Shown: positions 6,396 through 15,172 of the stretch, piece after piece
Numbering within the stretch: the first letter of the stretch is position 1
Layout of the letters: each line of letters opens with the position of its first letter
Source: Pseudomonadota bacterium
GTDB lineage: Bacteria > Pseudomonadota > Gammaproteobacteria > Burkholderiales > Rhodocyclaceae
Assembly: GCA_018262195.1 (NCBI GenBank)
Contig: JAGTRS010000045.1
Location: 1-40,972 of the forward strand
DNA length: 40,972 bases
Direction: 5' to 3'
The notes under the pieces: generated by a model
What the model was told of the DNA's origin: nothing
What the model saw: only the letters and a program-made list of their open reading frames with translations
The model's database searches: none
Made by a program: the position numbers and the translations under genes

Positions 6396-8291
6396 TCAGG
6401 CATCAGCACAGATTGGCTGGCTTGGCGCATCGAGGAAGCGCTGGCGGAAGTCGGCTTCCGGCATCGGACGGCCGCTCAGATAGCCTTGGTGGATGTTGCA
6501 GTGAAGGTCGCGCAAGAGCGCCAGTTGCGCTGCCGTTTCGACCCCTTCGGCGACAACTTCGAGGCTGAGGTTATGGGCCATGGTGATGATGGCAGGCACC
6601 AGTGCGCTGCCACCAGCATCGTCGATCAGCGCGGTGACGAAGCTGCGGTCGATTTTCAGGCTGCTGAAGGGCAGGCGGTGCAGGTAGGAAAGCGAGGAGT
6701 AGCCGGTACCAAAATCGTCGAGCGCCAAGCGGAAACCGCGGCTGCGCATGGCGTGGAGCATGTCGACGTGGTTGCCCTCGGCCTGCAGCAGCATTGACTC
6801 GGTGACTTCGAGCTCAATCTGTCCGGGGGCGATGCCGTGTTCGGCACAGAGTGCGGCTACCGTCTCGGTCAGGTCGCCGGTCCAGAACTGGCGGGCCGAG
6901 AGGTTGATGGCCATGTGCAGCGGCGTTGGCGACAGGGGGTTCCATCGGGCCAGGCAGGCGATTGCTTCCGTCAGTACCCAGTGGCCGATGGGGACGATCA
7001 GGCCGGTTTCCTCCGCCACCGAAATGAAGCGGTCGGGCGGAATCCACTGGCCATCGTCCTGCCAGCGCAGCAGGGCCTCGGCGCCGAGCAGGCGGCCGCT
7101 GGCGGTGTCGAACTTGGGCTGGTAGTGCAGCGAGAAGGCTCGTTGCTCGATGGCGCGGTGCAGGCGCAATTCAATCGAGGCGCGTTGCAGGACGCGCTCC
7201 TTCATTTGCGGCGTGTGGCGGGCTACCTGGCCGCCACCGCGACGCTTGGCCACGTACATCGCGGTATCGGCGTCGCGTAACAATTGCTCGGCATCGGCGG
7301 CGTCGTCCGGGTACAGGCTGAGGCCGATGCTGGCGCCGACGTGCAACTGGTTGCCATCGGTGACGAAAGGCTGGTTGAGGCGTTCGAGGAAATGGCGGGC
7401 ACGAGCTTCGGCGGCCGCGCCATTGGCGATGTCGGTGAGCAGCACGATGAATTCGTCGCCGCCCTGGCGGACCAGGGTGTCGAGCGGTCCGAGACCACCG
7501 CGCAGGCGCCCGGCGACATCCTGGAGCAGGCTGTCGCCCAGCCGGTGGCCGAGTGAGTCGTTGATATCCTTGAAGCGGTCAAGGTCGATGAACAGCAGGG
7601 CGACACATTCTTGCTTGGCCGTTGCCTGTTGCAGAGCCTCACCCAGTTTCTCGGCGAGCAGCAAACGGTTGGGAAGGCCGGTCAGCGGGTCATGCTGGGC
7701 CATGAAAGCGAGTTCCTCTTCGTGCTGCTTGCGTTCGGTGATGTCGGTCACCGAGCCGGCCATCTGGTAGGCGATGCCGTGACGGTCGCGCACGGCGATG
7801 CCGCGCGAGGCGATCCAGCAGTACTGGCCACTGCTGGTGCGGACCCGGTATTCGCAGTAGAAGTAGGGTGTATGGCCTTTCAGGTGCTCGGCGACGGTCC
7901 GGTTGTAATGGGGGCGGTCGTCCGGATGGACCAGTTCCAGCCAGGCATGCGTATCGGGCAGGAAGTTGTCGCGGTAACCGAGTATTTCCAGCAGTCGTTT
8001 GCCGACATTGAGCCGCTTGCTGACTGGGTCCCACGACCAGAAGCCGTCGTGCGCCGCTGCCATGGCCAGGCTGTAGGCGCGCTGATTCGCCCACAACTTG
8101 CGCAACTGAAGCTGGACGACGTAGCCGCCGAAGAGGATAAGCAGGGCCAGAGCGCCACGAATGACAAACGAGGACTCCCACCACCAGAGCAGTGGAAGGA
8201 GTACGCCAAGCAGTGCCAGCAGTGCCAGGCGCGCCAGGATGCCGAGATTGCCCGGCCCCGGGTGTTGTTGGTGCAGCGAAAGGATCGACAT
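6396..8291 (-). CDS. Membrane PAS-GGDEF-EAL cyclic-di-GMP signalling protein
   Basis: A 631-residue protein with two N-terminal transmembrane helices (about 19-35 and 44-63). A PAS domain with PAC tail spans about 70-190 (HPDDRPHYNR, YRVRTSSGQYCW, SVTDITERK), followed by a GGDEF domain (HDPLTGLPNR to YVAKRRGGG) and a C-terminal EAL domain. The active-site signature is an intact GGDEF, but the inhibitory I-site position five residues before it reads GPLD instead of RxxD. The EAL domain keeps GAEALLRW, the NLSARQF loop, LDDFGTGYSSL and AEGVET, so phosphodiesterase activity is expected. Whether the net activity is synthesis or breakdown of c-di-GMP cannot be decided. The start ATG has CGGAGAC upstream. 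Confidence 0.93.
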   Translation of the reverse strand: MSILSLHQQHPGPGNLGILARLALLALLGVLLPLLWWWESSFVIRGALALLILFGGYVVQLQLRKLWANQRAYSLAMAAAHDGFWSWDPVSKRLNVGKRLLEILGYRDNFLPDTHAWLELVHPDDRPHYNRTVAEHLKGHTPYFYCEYRVRTSSGQYCWIASRGIAVRDRHGIAYQMAGSVTDITERKQHEEELAFMAQHDPLTGLPNRLLLAEKLGEALQQATAKQECVALLFIDLDRFKDINDSLGHRLGDSLLQDVAGRLRGGLGPLDTLVRQGGDEFIVLLTDIANGAAAEARARHFLERLNQPFVTDGNQLHVGASIGLSLYPDDAADAEQLLRDADTAMYVAKRRGGGQVARHTPQMKERVLQRASIELRLHRAIEQRAFSLHYQPKFDTASGRLLGAEALLRWQDDGQWIPPDRFISVAEETGLIVPIGHWVLTEAIACLARWNPLSPTPLHMAINLSARQFWTGDLTETVAALCAEHGIAPGQIELEVTESMLLQAEGNHVDMLHAMRSRGFRLALDDFGTGYSSLSYLHRLPFSSLKIDRSFVTALIDDAGGSALVPAIITMAHNLSLEVVAEGVETAAQLALLRDLHCNIHQGYLSGRPMPEADFRQRFLDAPSQPICADA

Positions 8292-8355
8292 GTCTCCGGG
8301 TGTTTCTTGTCTCCTAGCTGGGCGTTTTACAACTCGCTCGGGAATGTTTTGCCGC

Positions 8356-8385
8356 AGTATCTCGTTCTGCTCAGGGAACGGTCAA
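8356..8385 (-). promoter_or_regulatory. Candidate promoter of the GGDEF-EAL gene
   Basis: On the minus strand TTGACC (8385-8380), an 18-bp spacer, then GATACT (8361-8356). It gives a leader of about 57 nt. Confidence 0.5.
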
Positions 8386-8542
8386 CTCTGGAAAAACTCC
8401 TTGCGTCCAGCCATCTCCAAAGCATGGTGGCGTTGGCATATTCGTCCGCCAGGATCAGGTTGTCAGCTTCGATTTCCAGGCATGGAGGGCGAGATTGTCG
8501 TGGCTGTTTTTTCCCGTTCCATGCAGGCGACCGGAACGAAAT

Positions 8543-8605
8543 GGCCGAACGCCACTTGCATGGGGTTCGGCCGTTTCCTTGGAGCTTGTCGCGGTTGGGA
8601 ACCGC
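8543..8605 (-). terminator. Two inverted repeats after lpdA, possible terminator
   Basis: The 329-base gap 8292-8620 has no gene that I can support. Nearest to the lpdA stop is GCGGTTGGGAACCGC (8591-8605), a 6-bp stem with a 3-nt loop. Next is GGCCGAAC (8543-8550) with GTTCGGCC (8565-8572), an 8-bp stem. Neither is followed by a T run on the minus strand, so factor-dependent termination or mRNA 3'-end protection is as likely as intrinsic termination. Confidence 0.35.
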
Positions 8606-8620
8606 AATCGGGGTGCCTGA

Positions 8621-10393
8621 CTATTTCTTGCGCGGTGCCGGCACATCCGTACAGGTGCCGTGCGCCACTTCGGCCGCCATGCCCACCGTTTCACCGAGCG
8701 TCGGGTGGGGGTGGATGGTCTTGCCGATATCGACCGCATCGCAGCCCATCTCGATGGCCAAGCAGACCTCGCCGATCATGTCGCCGGCGTTCGGGCCGAC
8801 AATTGCCCCGCCGATGACACGATGCGTTTCAGCATCGAAGATCAGCTTGGTAAAGCCGTACTCGGCACCGTTGGCGATGGCGCGACCAGAGGCTGCCCAC
8901 GGGAATTTGGCGGACTCGACCTTGCGACCTTCCTTCTTGGCCTGATCTTCGGTGTAGCCAACCCACGCCACTTCCGGATGGGTGTAGGCGACGCCGGGGA
9001 TCACCGTGGCGTCGAAGGCAGCCTTGTGGCCAGCCGCGACTTCGGCTGCGACGTGGGCTTCATGGACAGCCTTGTGTGCCAGCATGGGATTGCCGACGAC
9101 GTCGCCGATGGCGAAGATGTGCGGCACGTTGGTCCGCATCTGGGCATCGACGTTGATGAAGCCTCGATCGGTGACGGCGACGCCGGCCTTGTCGGCGCCG
9201 ATCTTCTTGCCGTTCGGCGAGCGGCCGGCGGCTTGCAGGATCATGTCGTATTTGACCGGTTCGGCCGAAACGCCTTCGCCCTCGAAGGTGACGTACAGGC
9301 CGTCATCTTTCGCGTCGACTGCAACCGTCTTGGTCTTCAGCATGATCTTGTCGAAGCGATGCGTGTTCTGCTTTTCCCAGACCTTGACCGCATCGCGGTC
9401 GGGGCCTTGCATCAGCGTGTCGAGCATTTCGACGACATCGACCTTGGCGCCCAGCGTCGAATAAACAGTGGCCATTTCGAGGCCAATGATGCCGCCGCCA
9501 ATGACCAGCATCTTCTTCGGCACGAAGCGCAGTTCGAGTGCCCCGGTCGAATCGACGATGCGCGGATCCTTCGGAATGAAGGGTAGATGCACGGCGGCCG
9601 AACCAGCGGCGATGATGCACTTCTGGAATTTGACGACCTTCTTGCTGCCGGTCTTGTCCTGACCTGTGCCATCGGTGACTTCGACTTCGATGTGATGCGG
9701 GTCGAGGAAGGTGCCGAAACCGCGCACGATGTCGACCTTGCGGCCCTTGGCCATGCCGGCCAGACCGCCGGTCAGCTTGCCGACAACCTTGTCCTTGTGG
9801 GCGCGCAGCTTGTCGATATCAACGGTTGGTGCAGCAAAGGTGACGCCTAGATCGGCCGCGTGCTGGGCTTCTTCCATGACTGCAGCAACGTGGAGCAGGG
9901 CTTTGGACGGAATGCAGCCGACGTTGAGGCAGACGCCGCCGAGGGTGGCGTAGCGCTCGACGATGACTGTCTTCATGCCGAGGTCGGCCGAGCGGAAGGC
10001 GGCGGAATAGCCACCGGGGCCGGCGCCGAGGACGAGCATCTCGCACTCGATGTCGGCACCGCCAGCATGGCTGCCGGCGACCGGGGCTGCGACTGGCGCC
10101 GCCGGAGCCGCTGCGGGGGCGGCGGCTTGCGGGGCAGGTGCTGCTGCCGCAGCGCCGGATTCGACCTTGATCAGCAAGGAGCCCTCAGCAACCTTGGCGC
10201 CGAGTTGAACCAGCACTTCCTTGACGACGCCGGCGACCGGTGACGGCACATCCATCGTCGCCTTGTCGGATTCCAGCGTACAGATTGCGTCATCCACCTT
10301 GATGCTGTCGCCAACCTTGACGAACAGGTCGATGATCGGCACTTCAGCGAAATCGCCGATATCGGGGACTTTGACTTCTACCAGATTGCTCAT
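8621..10393 (-). CDS. lpdA: Dihydrolipoyl dehydrogenase (PDH E3) with N-terminal lipoyl domain
   Basis: E3 of the pyruvate dehydrogenase complex: reoxidises dihydrolipoyl groups and passes electrons to NAD+. It has 590 residues, against about 475 in E. coli, because residues 1-78 form a biotinyl/lipoyl domain with the lipoylated lysine K44 in ESDKATMDV. An Ala/Pro-rich linker (about 80-110) follows. The FAD-binding motif VLGAGPGGYSAA is near 121-132, and the redox-active disulfide is C155/C160 in GGVCLNVGCIPSK. The second Rossmann motif is VIGGGIIGLEMA and the C-terminal His-Pro motif is IHPHPTLGE. Start 10393 has AGGGGAGAACACC upstream. It is the last gene of aceE-aceF-lpdA. The disrupted aceF frame now runs 50 bases into this gene. 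Confidence 0.95.
   Translation of the reverse strand: MSNLVEVKVPDIGDFAEVPIIDLFVKVGDSIKVDDAICTLESDKATMDVPSPVAGVVKEVLVQLGAKVAEGSLLIKVESGAAAAAPAPQAAAPAAAPAAPVAAPVAGSHAGGADIECEMLVLGAGPGGYSAAFRSADLGMKTVIVERYATLGGVCLNVGCIPSKALLHVAAVMEEAQHAADLGVTFAAPTVDIDKLRAHKDKVVGKLTGGLAGMAKGRKVDIVRGFGTFLDPHHIEVEVTDGTGQDKTGSKKVVKFQKCIIAAGSAAVHLPFIPKDPRIVDSTGALELRFVPKKMLVIGGGIIGLEMATVYSTLGAKVDVVEMLDTLMQGPDRDAVKVWEKQNTHRFDKIMLKTKTVAVDAKDDGLYVTFEGEGVSAEPVKYDMILQAAGRSPNGKKIGADKAGVAVTDRGFINVDAQMRTNVPHIFAIGDVVGNPMLAHKAVHEAHVAAEVAAGHKAAFDATVIPGVAYTHPEVAWVGYTEDQAKKEGRKVESAKFPWAASGRAIANGAEYGFTKLIFDAETHRVIGGAIVGPNAGDMIGEVCLAIEMGCDAVDIGKTIHPHPTLGETVGMAAEVAHGTCTDVPAPRKK
10199..10390 (-). repeat. Lipoyl-domain coding repeat, copy 3 (in lpdA)
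   Basis: It is closely similar at the DNA level to the two lipoyl-domain segments in aceF at about 11378-11560 and 11727-11905. All three share the 18-mer CTTGTCGGATTCCAGCGT on the plus strand. These are homologous protein domains, not a mobile repeat, but the high DNA identity could promote recombination or confuse assembly. Confidence 0.6.
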
Positions 10394-10405
10394 GGTGTTC
10401 TCCCC

Positions 10406-11909
10406 TTACAGCGCGACGCGACGGAAGTCGGCCAGCAGCTGGGCGATATAGACATTGAAGCGGGTCGCCAGCGCACCGTCGATAGTAGGTGCCACCGATA
10501 CCGCCCAGGCTGGAGATCGTGAAGCAGGCGCCGGACATGTCGGCCGGCTTCAGCTTGCCATCACGTGCCTGCTTGGCCAGATCGCCGGATTCCTGCGCCA
10601 GTTCGAAGACCGACTTCTTGTCGACGTTCTTGACCACCGGTACGACCAGGCCGTTCGGGGTGTCGGCCGCGAAACCGATGTTGAAATACTTCTTCAGCAC
10701 CAGGTTGTCGCCGTCGAGGGACGAATTGAATTCCGGGAACTTCTGCAGACCCTTGACGCAAGCCTTCATCAGGAAAGCCAGCATGGTCAGCTTGGCGCCG
10801 CCACCCTTTTCGTTTTCCTTGTTGAGCAGCACGCGGAAGGCTTCGATGTCGGTGATGTCGGCATCTTCGTGGTACGTGACAGCAGGGATCATCACCCAGT
10901 TGCGCGACAGGTTCTGGCCGGAAATTTTCTTGATGCGCGACAGCGGCTTGACCTCGATTTCGCCGAACTTGGCGAAATCAACCTTCGGCCACGGCAGAAG
11001 ATCGAGCACACCACCACCGACGACACCGCCGGATGCAGCGGCTGCCGGACCGGAAACGGCGCCGGACATGACGCCCTTGACGTACTTGGTCAGGTCTTCC
11101 TTGACGATGCGGTTCTTCGGGCCGGTCGCAGGTACCTTGTTCAGATCGACACCGAGTTCTCGGGCATAGGCCCGAACGGACGGTGAGGCGTGAACCTTGG
11201 AGCCAACCGCCAGGGCCGGAGCCAGCGCTGCCGGTGCGGCGGCGGGCGCAGCAACCGGGGCAGTAGCCGGGGCTGCAGCGGCAGGTGCCGGTGCTGCAGC
11301 TTGGGGGGCGGCGGCCGGAGCCGAGGCGCCGGTTTCAACCTTGATCAGAACTGTGCCTTCGCCCACCTTGGAACCGAGTTGGACCAGAACTTCCTTGACC
11401 GTACCCGCGACGGTGGAGGGAACATCCATCGTGGCCTTGTCGGATTCCAGCGTGGCAATGGCGTCGTCAACCTTGATGCTGTCGCCGACCTTGACGTAAA
11501 GCTCGATGACCGGGACTTCCGAGAAGTCGCCAATATCGGGCACCTTGACTTCAACCACACCACCGCCAGCAGCAGGCGCCGCGGCAACCGGGGCAGCCGC
11601 AGGGGCCGGTACCGGAGCAGCAGCCTGCGCGGCCGGAGCGGCAGCAGCAGGAGCTGCAACTGCGGCGCCACCCGTTTCAACCTTGATCAGCACACTACCT
11701 TCGCCAACCTTGGAACCGAGCTGGACCAGCACTTCCTTGACCACGCCTTCAACGGTGGAAGGTACATCCATCGTCGCCTTGTCGGATTCCAGCGTGGCAA
11801 TGGCGTCGTCGATCTTGATGCTGTCGCCGACCTTGACGTACAACTCGATCACCGGCACTTCGGCGAAATCGCCGATATCGGGGACTTTGACTTCAATGAT
11901 TTGGCTCAT
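10406..11909 (-). pseudogene. aceF: Pyruvate dehydrogenase E2 (dihydrolipoyl acetyltransferase), internal deletion and frameshift
   Basis: E2 core of pyruvate dehydrogenase, transferring acetyl from lipoate to CoA. Visible in order: lipoyl domains with K44 and K158 (both ESDKATMDV), Ala/Pro linkers, an E1/E3-binding domain (SPSVRAYARELGVDL), and the start of the catalytic domain up to CFTISSLGGIGGT. After this the frame should run through the SYDHRVIDG active-site motif. Instead ACCTACT (10490-10484) is joined directly to ATCGACGGTGCG, which encodes IDGALATRFN and, to the stop at 10406, AQLLADFRRVAL in another frame. By comparison with E. coli spacing, about 134 bp (46 codons less 4 bases) are missing, including the catalytic histidine. 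The shifted frame stays open to 10344, giving a 521-residue product with an aberrant tail. This is either a real mutation or an assembly error; start 11909 has GGGAGAG upstream. Confidence 0.88.
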
Positions 11910-11924
11910 GTTGTCTCTCCCTGA

Positions 11925-14600
11925 TTAAACCGACATCGGGTTGGGTTTGTTCGGGTCAAGGTTGTACTTGACCAGAGCGGCAGCAACCACTTCGCGCTTT
12001 ATTTCGCCGTTGTCGGCCAGCGCCTTCAAGGCAGCCAGCGTCACCCAGTGACGATCGACTTCGAAGAAATGACGCAGCTTCTCGCGGGTATCCGAACGGC
12101 CGAAACCATCGGTGCCCAGCGTGACATACGGTGCCTTGACGAAGGGGCGGATCTGCTCGGAGAACAGTTTGATGTAGTCGGTAGCGGCGATGACCGGGCC
12201 CTTGGCACCAGCCAGCTTTTGCTCGACGTGCGACAGCTTCGGTTCTTCCAGCGGGTGCAACATGTTCCAGCGTTGCGTATCGATACCGTTGCGGGCCAGT
12301 TCGTTCATGCTCGGGCAGCCCCAGAGGTCAGCCTCGACGCCCCAGTCGGCCTTGAGCAGGTCGGCGGCGGCGATGACTTCACGGAAGATGGTGCCGGAAC
12401 CGAGCAGCTGAACGCGCGGGCCAGCCGATTCTGCACCCTTCTTGAAGGAATACATGCCCTTGATGATGTCGGCTTCGGCGCCGACCGGCATTTCCGGGTG
12501 CTCGTAGTTCTCGTTCATTACCGTCAGGTAATAGAAGACGTCTTCCTGCTCCTGGAACATGCGGCGCATGCCGTCCTGGGTGACCACGGCGACTTCGTAC
12601 TGGAAGGTCGGGTCGTAGGAGACACAGTTCGGGATCAGGTTGGAGAGGATCAGGCTGTGGCCGTCTTCGTGCTGCAGGCCTTCGCCGTTCAAGGTCGTGC
12701 GACCGGCAGTACCGCCGATCAGGAAGCCACGGGCGCGCTGGTCGCCAGCTGCCCAGCACAGGTCGAGAACGCGCTGCATGCCGAACATCGAGTAACAGAT
12801 GTAGAACGGAATGGTCTGGACGTTATGGACGGAATACGAGGTGGCGGCGGCGATCCAGTCGCTCATCGCACCGGCCTCGTTGATGCCTTCCTGCAGCACC
12901 TGGCCAGTCTTCGATTCCTTGTAGAACATCAGCTGGTCATGGTCTTCCGGGACGTAGTTCTGGCCTTCCTGGTTCCAGATGCCGACCGAGCGGAACATGC
13001 CTTCCATGCCGAAGGTGCGGGATTCGTCCGGCACGATGGGCACGACGTTCTTGCCGACATTCTTGTCCTTCAACATCATGTTCATGATGCGGACGATGGC
13101 CATCGTCGTAGACAACTCGCGGCCTTCTCCAGATGCCTTGAGCAGCGCGGCAAAGGAGTCGAGGGCCGGAATCTGCAGCGGCTCGGCCTTGCGGCGGCGC
13201 TGCGGCAGGAAGCCGCCAAGGTCCATGCGACGTTGGCGCATGTACTGGTATTCCGGGGAGTCTTCCGGGAAAGTCAGATACGGGAGCTCTTCCAGCTTGT
13301 CGTCCGGCACCGGCAGGTTGAAGCGGTCGCGGAAGCGGCCGATCTGCTCCTTGTCCATCTTCTTCTGCTGATGGGAAATGTTCATCGCCTCACCGGCCTG
13401 ACCCATGCCGAAGCCCTTGATGGTCTTGGCCAGGATCAGTGTCGGCTGGCCCTTGTGCTTGATGGCGCGGTCGTAGGCAGCAAAAATCTTGAAGATGTCG
13501 TGGCCGCCGCGATTCAGTTGCCAGACCTGATCATCGGTCCAGTCAGCAACCAGTTCGCGGAGTTCCGGCGTGTTGAAGAAATGCTCGCGGACGTAGGCGC
13601 CGTTCTTGGCCTTGAAGGTCTGGTACTGGCCATCGACCAGTTCCATCATGCGTTTTTTCAGGATGCCCTTTTTGTCGCGGGTGAACAGTGCATCCCACTG
13701 GGTGCCCCAGATCAGCTTGACGACATTCCAGCCTGAACCACGGAATTCGGATTCCAGTTCCTGAATGATCTTGCCGTTGCCGCGCACCGGGCCGTCAAGG
13801 CGCTGCAGGTTGCAGTTGATGACGAAAATCAGGTTGTCCAGCTTCTCGCGACCGGCCATGCCGATGGCACCGAGCGATTCGACTTCGTCGGTCTCGCCGT
13901 CACCGAGGAAGGCCCAGACCTTGCGATCATTGGCCTTGGCCAGTCCGCGCGAGTCGAGGTACTTCATGAAACGGGCCTGGTAAATGGCCTGGATCGGGCC
14001 GAGGCCCATGGAAACGGTCGGGAACTGCCAGAAGTCCGGCATCAGCCACGGGTGCGGGTAAGAGGAAATGCCCTTGCCATCGACTTCCTGGCGGAAGTTG
14101 TCCATCTGGTCTTCGCTCAGGCGGCCGAGCATGAAGGCGCGGGAATAGACGCCCGGAACCGAGTGGCCCTGGAAGAAGATCAGGTCGCCACCGGACGGAT
14201 CATTGATGCTGCGCCAGAAATGCGAAAAGCCGACGTCGTACAGCGCGGCGGCCGAAGCGAAGGAGGCGATATGGCCGCCGACATTGGTGTCCTTGTTGGC
14301 ACGCACGACCATGGCCATGGCGTTCCAGCGGATATAGCTGTGAATCTTGATTTCCATGTCCGCATTGCCCGGGTACTTGGGCTGCTGGTCGGCGGGAATG
14401 GTGTTTACGTATTCAGTGTTGGCCGAGTAGGGCAGATCGATCCCGTCTTCGCGGGCCTGGCCGATCAGTTTCTCGATCAGGTAGTGAGCGCGTTCGGCGC
14501 CTTCCTGAGTGATGACGCCTTCGAGGGCATCAGTCCATTCTTTGGTTTCCTGCGGATCTACGTCTGCAGGGTCAGGCAAGGCATTCGGTTGTTCGGCCAT
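11925..14600 (-). CDS. aceE: Pyruvate dehydrogenase E1 component, homodimeric type
   Basis: The thiamine-diphosphate-dependent E1 decarboxylates pyruvate and acetylates the lipoyl groups of E2. At 891 residues it matches the homodimeric AceE family in length. The thiamine-diphosphate/Mg motif begins WAFLGDGETDEVESLG and continues with NLIFVINCNLQRLDGPVRGN. Other hallmarks are HPWLMPDFWQFPTVSMGLGP near the N terminus and the C-terminal TDGFGRSDTREKLRHFFEVD. The start at 14600 is chosen because AGGAGACAAACC precedes it; an upstream in-frame ATG adds only seven residues and would swallow the ribosome-binding site. It is first in aceE-aceF-lpdA, with a strong promoter about 110 bases upstream and a palindrome in the leader. 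Confidence 0.97.
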   Translation of the reverse strand: MAEQPNALPDPADVDPQETKEWTDALEGVITQEGAERAHYLIEKLIGQAREDGIDLPYSANTEYVNTIPADQQPKYPGNADMEIKIHSYIRWNAMAMVVRANKDTNVGGHIASFASAAALYDVGFSHFWRSINDPSGGDLIFFQGHSVPGVYSRAFMLGRLSEDQMDNFRQEVDGKGISSYPHPWLMPDFWQFPTVSMGLGPIQAIYQARFMKYLDSRGLAKANDRKVWAFLGDGETDEVESLGAIGMAGREKLDNLIFVINCNLQRLDGPVRGNGKIIQELESEFRGSGWNVVKLIWGTQWDALFTRDKKGILKKRMMELVDGQYQTFKAKNGAYVREHFFNTPELRELVADWTDDQVWQLNRGGHDIFKIFAAYDRAIKHKGQPTLILAKTIKGFGMGQAGEAMNISHQQKKMDKEQIGRFRDRFNLPVPDDKLEELPYLTFPEDSPEYQYMRQRRMDLGGFLPQRRRKAEPLQIPALDSFAALLKASGEGRELSTTMAIVRIMNMMLKDKNVGKNVVPIVPDESRTFGMEGMFRSVGIWNQEGQNYVPEDHDQLMFYKESKTGQVLQEGINEAGAMSDWIAAATSYSVHNVQTIPFYICYSMFGMQRVLDLCWAAGDQRARGFLIGGTAGRTTLNGEGLQHEDGHSLILSNLIPNCVSYDPTFQYEVAVVTQDGMRRMFQEQEDVFYYLTVMNENYEHPEMPVGAEADIIKGMYSFKKGAESAGPRVQLLGSGTIFREVIAAADLLKADWGVEADLWGCPSMNELARNGIDTQRWNMLHPLEEPKLSHVEQKLAGAKGPVIAATDYIKLFSEQIRPFVKAPYVTLGTDGFGRSDTREKLRHFFEVDRHWVTLAALKALADNGEIKREVVAAALVKYNLDPNKPNPMSV

Positions 14601-14629
14601 GGTTTGTCTCCTAGGTTGCATTTCATTCT

Positions 14630-14650
14630 GTTTTGCCTGTTGAGCAAAAC
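14630..14650 (-). promoter_or_regulatory. Inverted repeat in the aceE leader, candidate operator or RNA hairpin
   Basis: GTTTTGC (14630-14636) and GCAAAAC (14644-14650) form a perfect 7-bp inverted repeat with a 7-nt spacer, 30 bases before the aceE start codon. It does not match the PdhR operator I know (AATTGGTnnnACCAATT). It lies downstream of the predicted transcription start, so it could act as a roadblock operator or as an mRNA hairpin. Confidence 0.4.
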
Positions 14651-14709
14651 AACTTTAGCTCGTTACGAGTCGGTTCGCGAGCCCGTGTTTTCCCTAATCA
14701 TCGTTCCGC

Positions 14710-14738
14710 ATTGTAAAAACAAAATTCACATCGTGCAA
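14710..14738 (-). promoter_or_regulatory. Promoter of the aceE-aceF-lpdA operon
   Basis: On the minus strand TTGCAC (14738-14733), a 17-bp spacer, and TACAAT (14715-14710). Predicted start near 14703, leader of about 100 nt. It lies in the AT-rich part of the 273-base gap 14601-14873; the remainder of the gap toward norF shows nothing recognisable. Confidence 0.7.
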
Positions 14739-14873
14739 TACAGGCAAACCCGTAGCGCGAATTTTTTTACGATTATTTTTGCGGATGCTTGGGGTGAAGC
14801 GGATGGCTGGGGGGCCGCGTAACGCACCGCGACCGCCTGTTGGCTGCCTGTTTCAAAAATGCGAAGCCGGATG

Positions 14874-15170
14874 CTAAAGCGTGGCCCAGCGGGCCAGTGT
14901 GCTGCCGAAGAAGGAGGTGGCGAGCAGGGCGATCGGCGCGATGCCGATGAAGACTTTCAAGACCCGTTTGATAAATGGGTGGGCGACCTGCGACTCGATG
15001 AAGCAACGGGCGACCAGCGCGCCCTTGATCCAGACGATGGCTGCCACCAGCAACGGTAGCAGGCTGATGTCCCGGAACCACTCGCTGAGCCCGAGGCTGG
15101 CCAGGGTCAGGGCGACCAATGCCAGCCAGGCGCTAGTCAGCAGGAGGAAATGGTCTGTGTGCTTGTCCAT
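14874..15170 (-). CDS. norF: NorF-like / cytochrome c oxidase subunit IV-family small membrane protein
   Basis: A 98-residue protein with three predicted membrane helices (about 8-28 LLLTSAWLALVALTLASLGL, 34-53, 72-90) and little else. The size, helix layout and the motif WIKGALVARCFIESQVAH fit the subunit IV/NorF-type proteins that accompany a subunit III-like NorE. It starts two bases after the stop of the upstream subunit III-like gene, so the two are translationally coupled. In denitrifiers norEF assists maturation or activity of nitric oxide reductase. No norCB or oxidase subunit I gene is present in the window, so a role with a cytochrome oxidase cannot be excluded. Confidence 0.7.
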   Translation of the reverse strand: MDKHTDHFLLLTSAWLALVALTLASLGLSEWFRDISLLPLLVAAIVWIKGALVARCFIESQVAHPFIKRVLKVFIGIAPIALLATSFFGSTLARWATL

Positions 15171-15172
15171 GT

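Noticed and set aside
8455..8739. 94-residue minus-strand frame overlapping the lpdA 3' end
   Set aside because: Overlaps lpdA out of frame, with Arg/Ser-rich shadow composition and no ribosome-binding site.
12048..13736. 562-residue open frame antisense to aceE
   Set aside because: High-GC shadow frame; the aceE protein on the other strand is a full-length match and the antisense product has no recognisable motifs.
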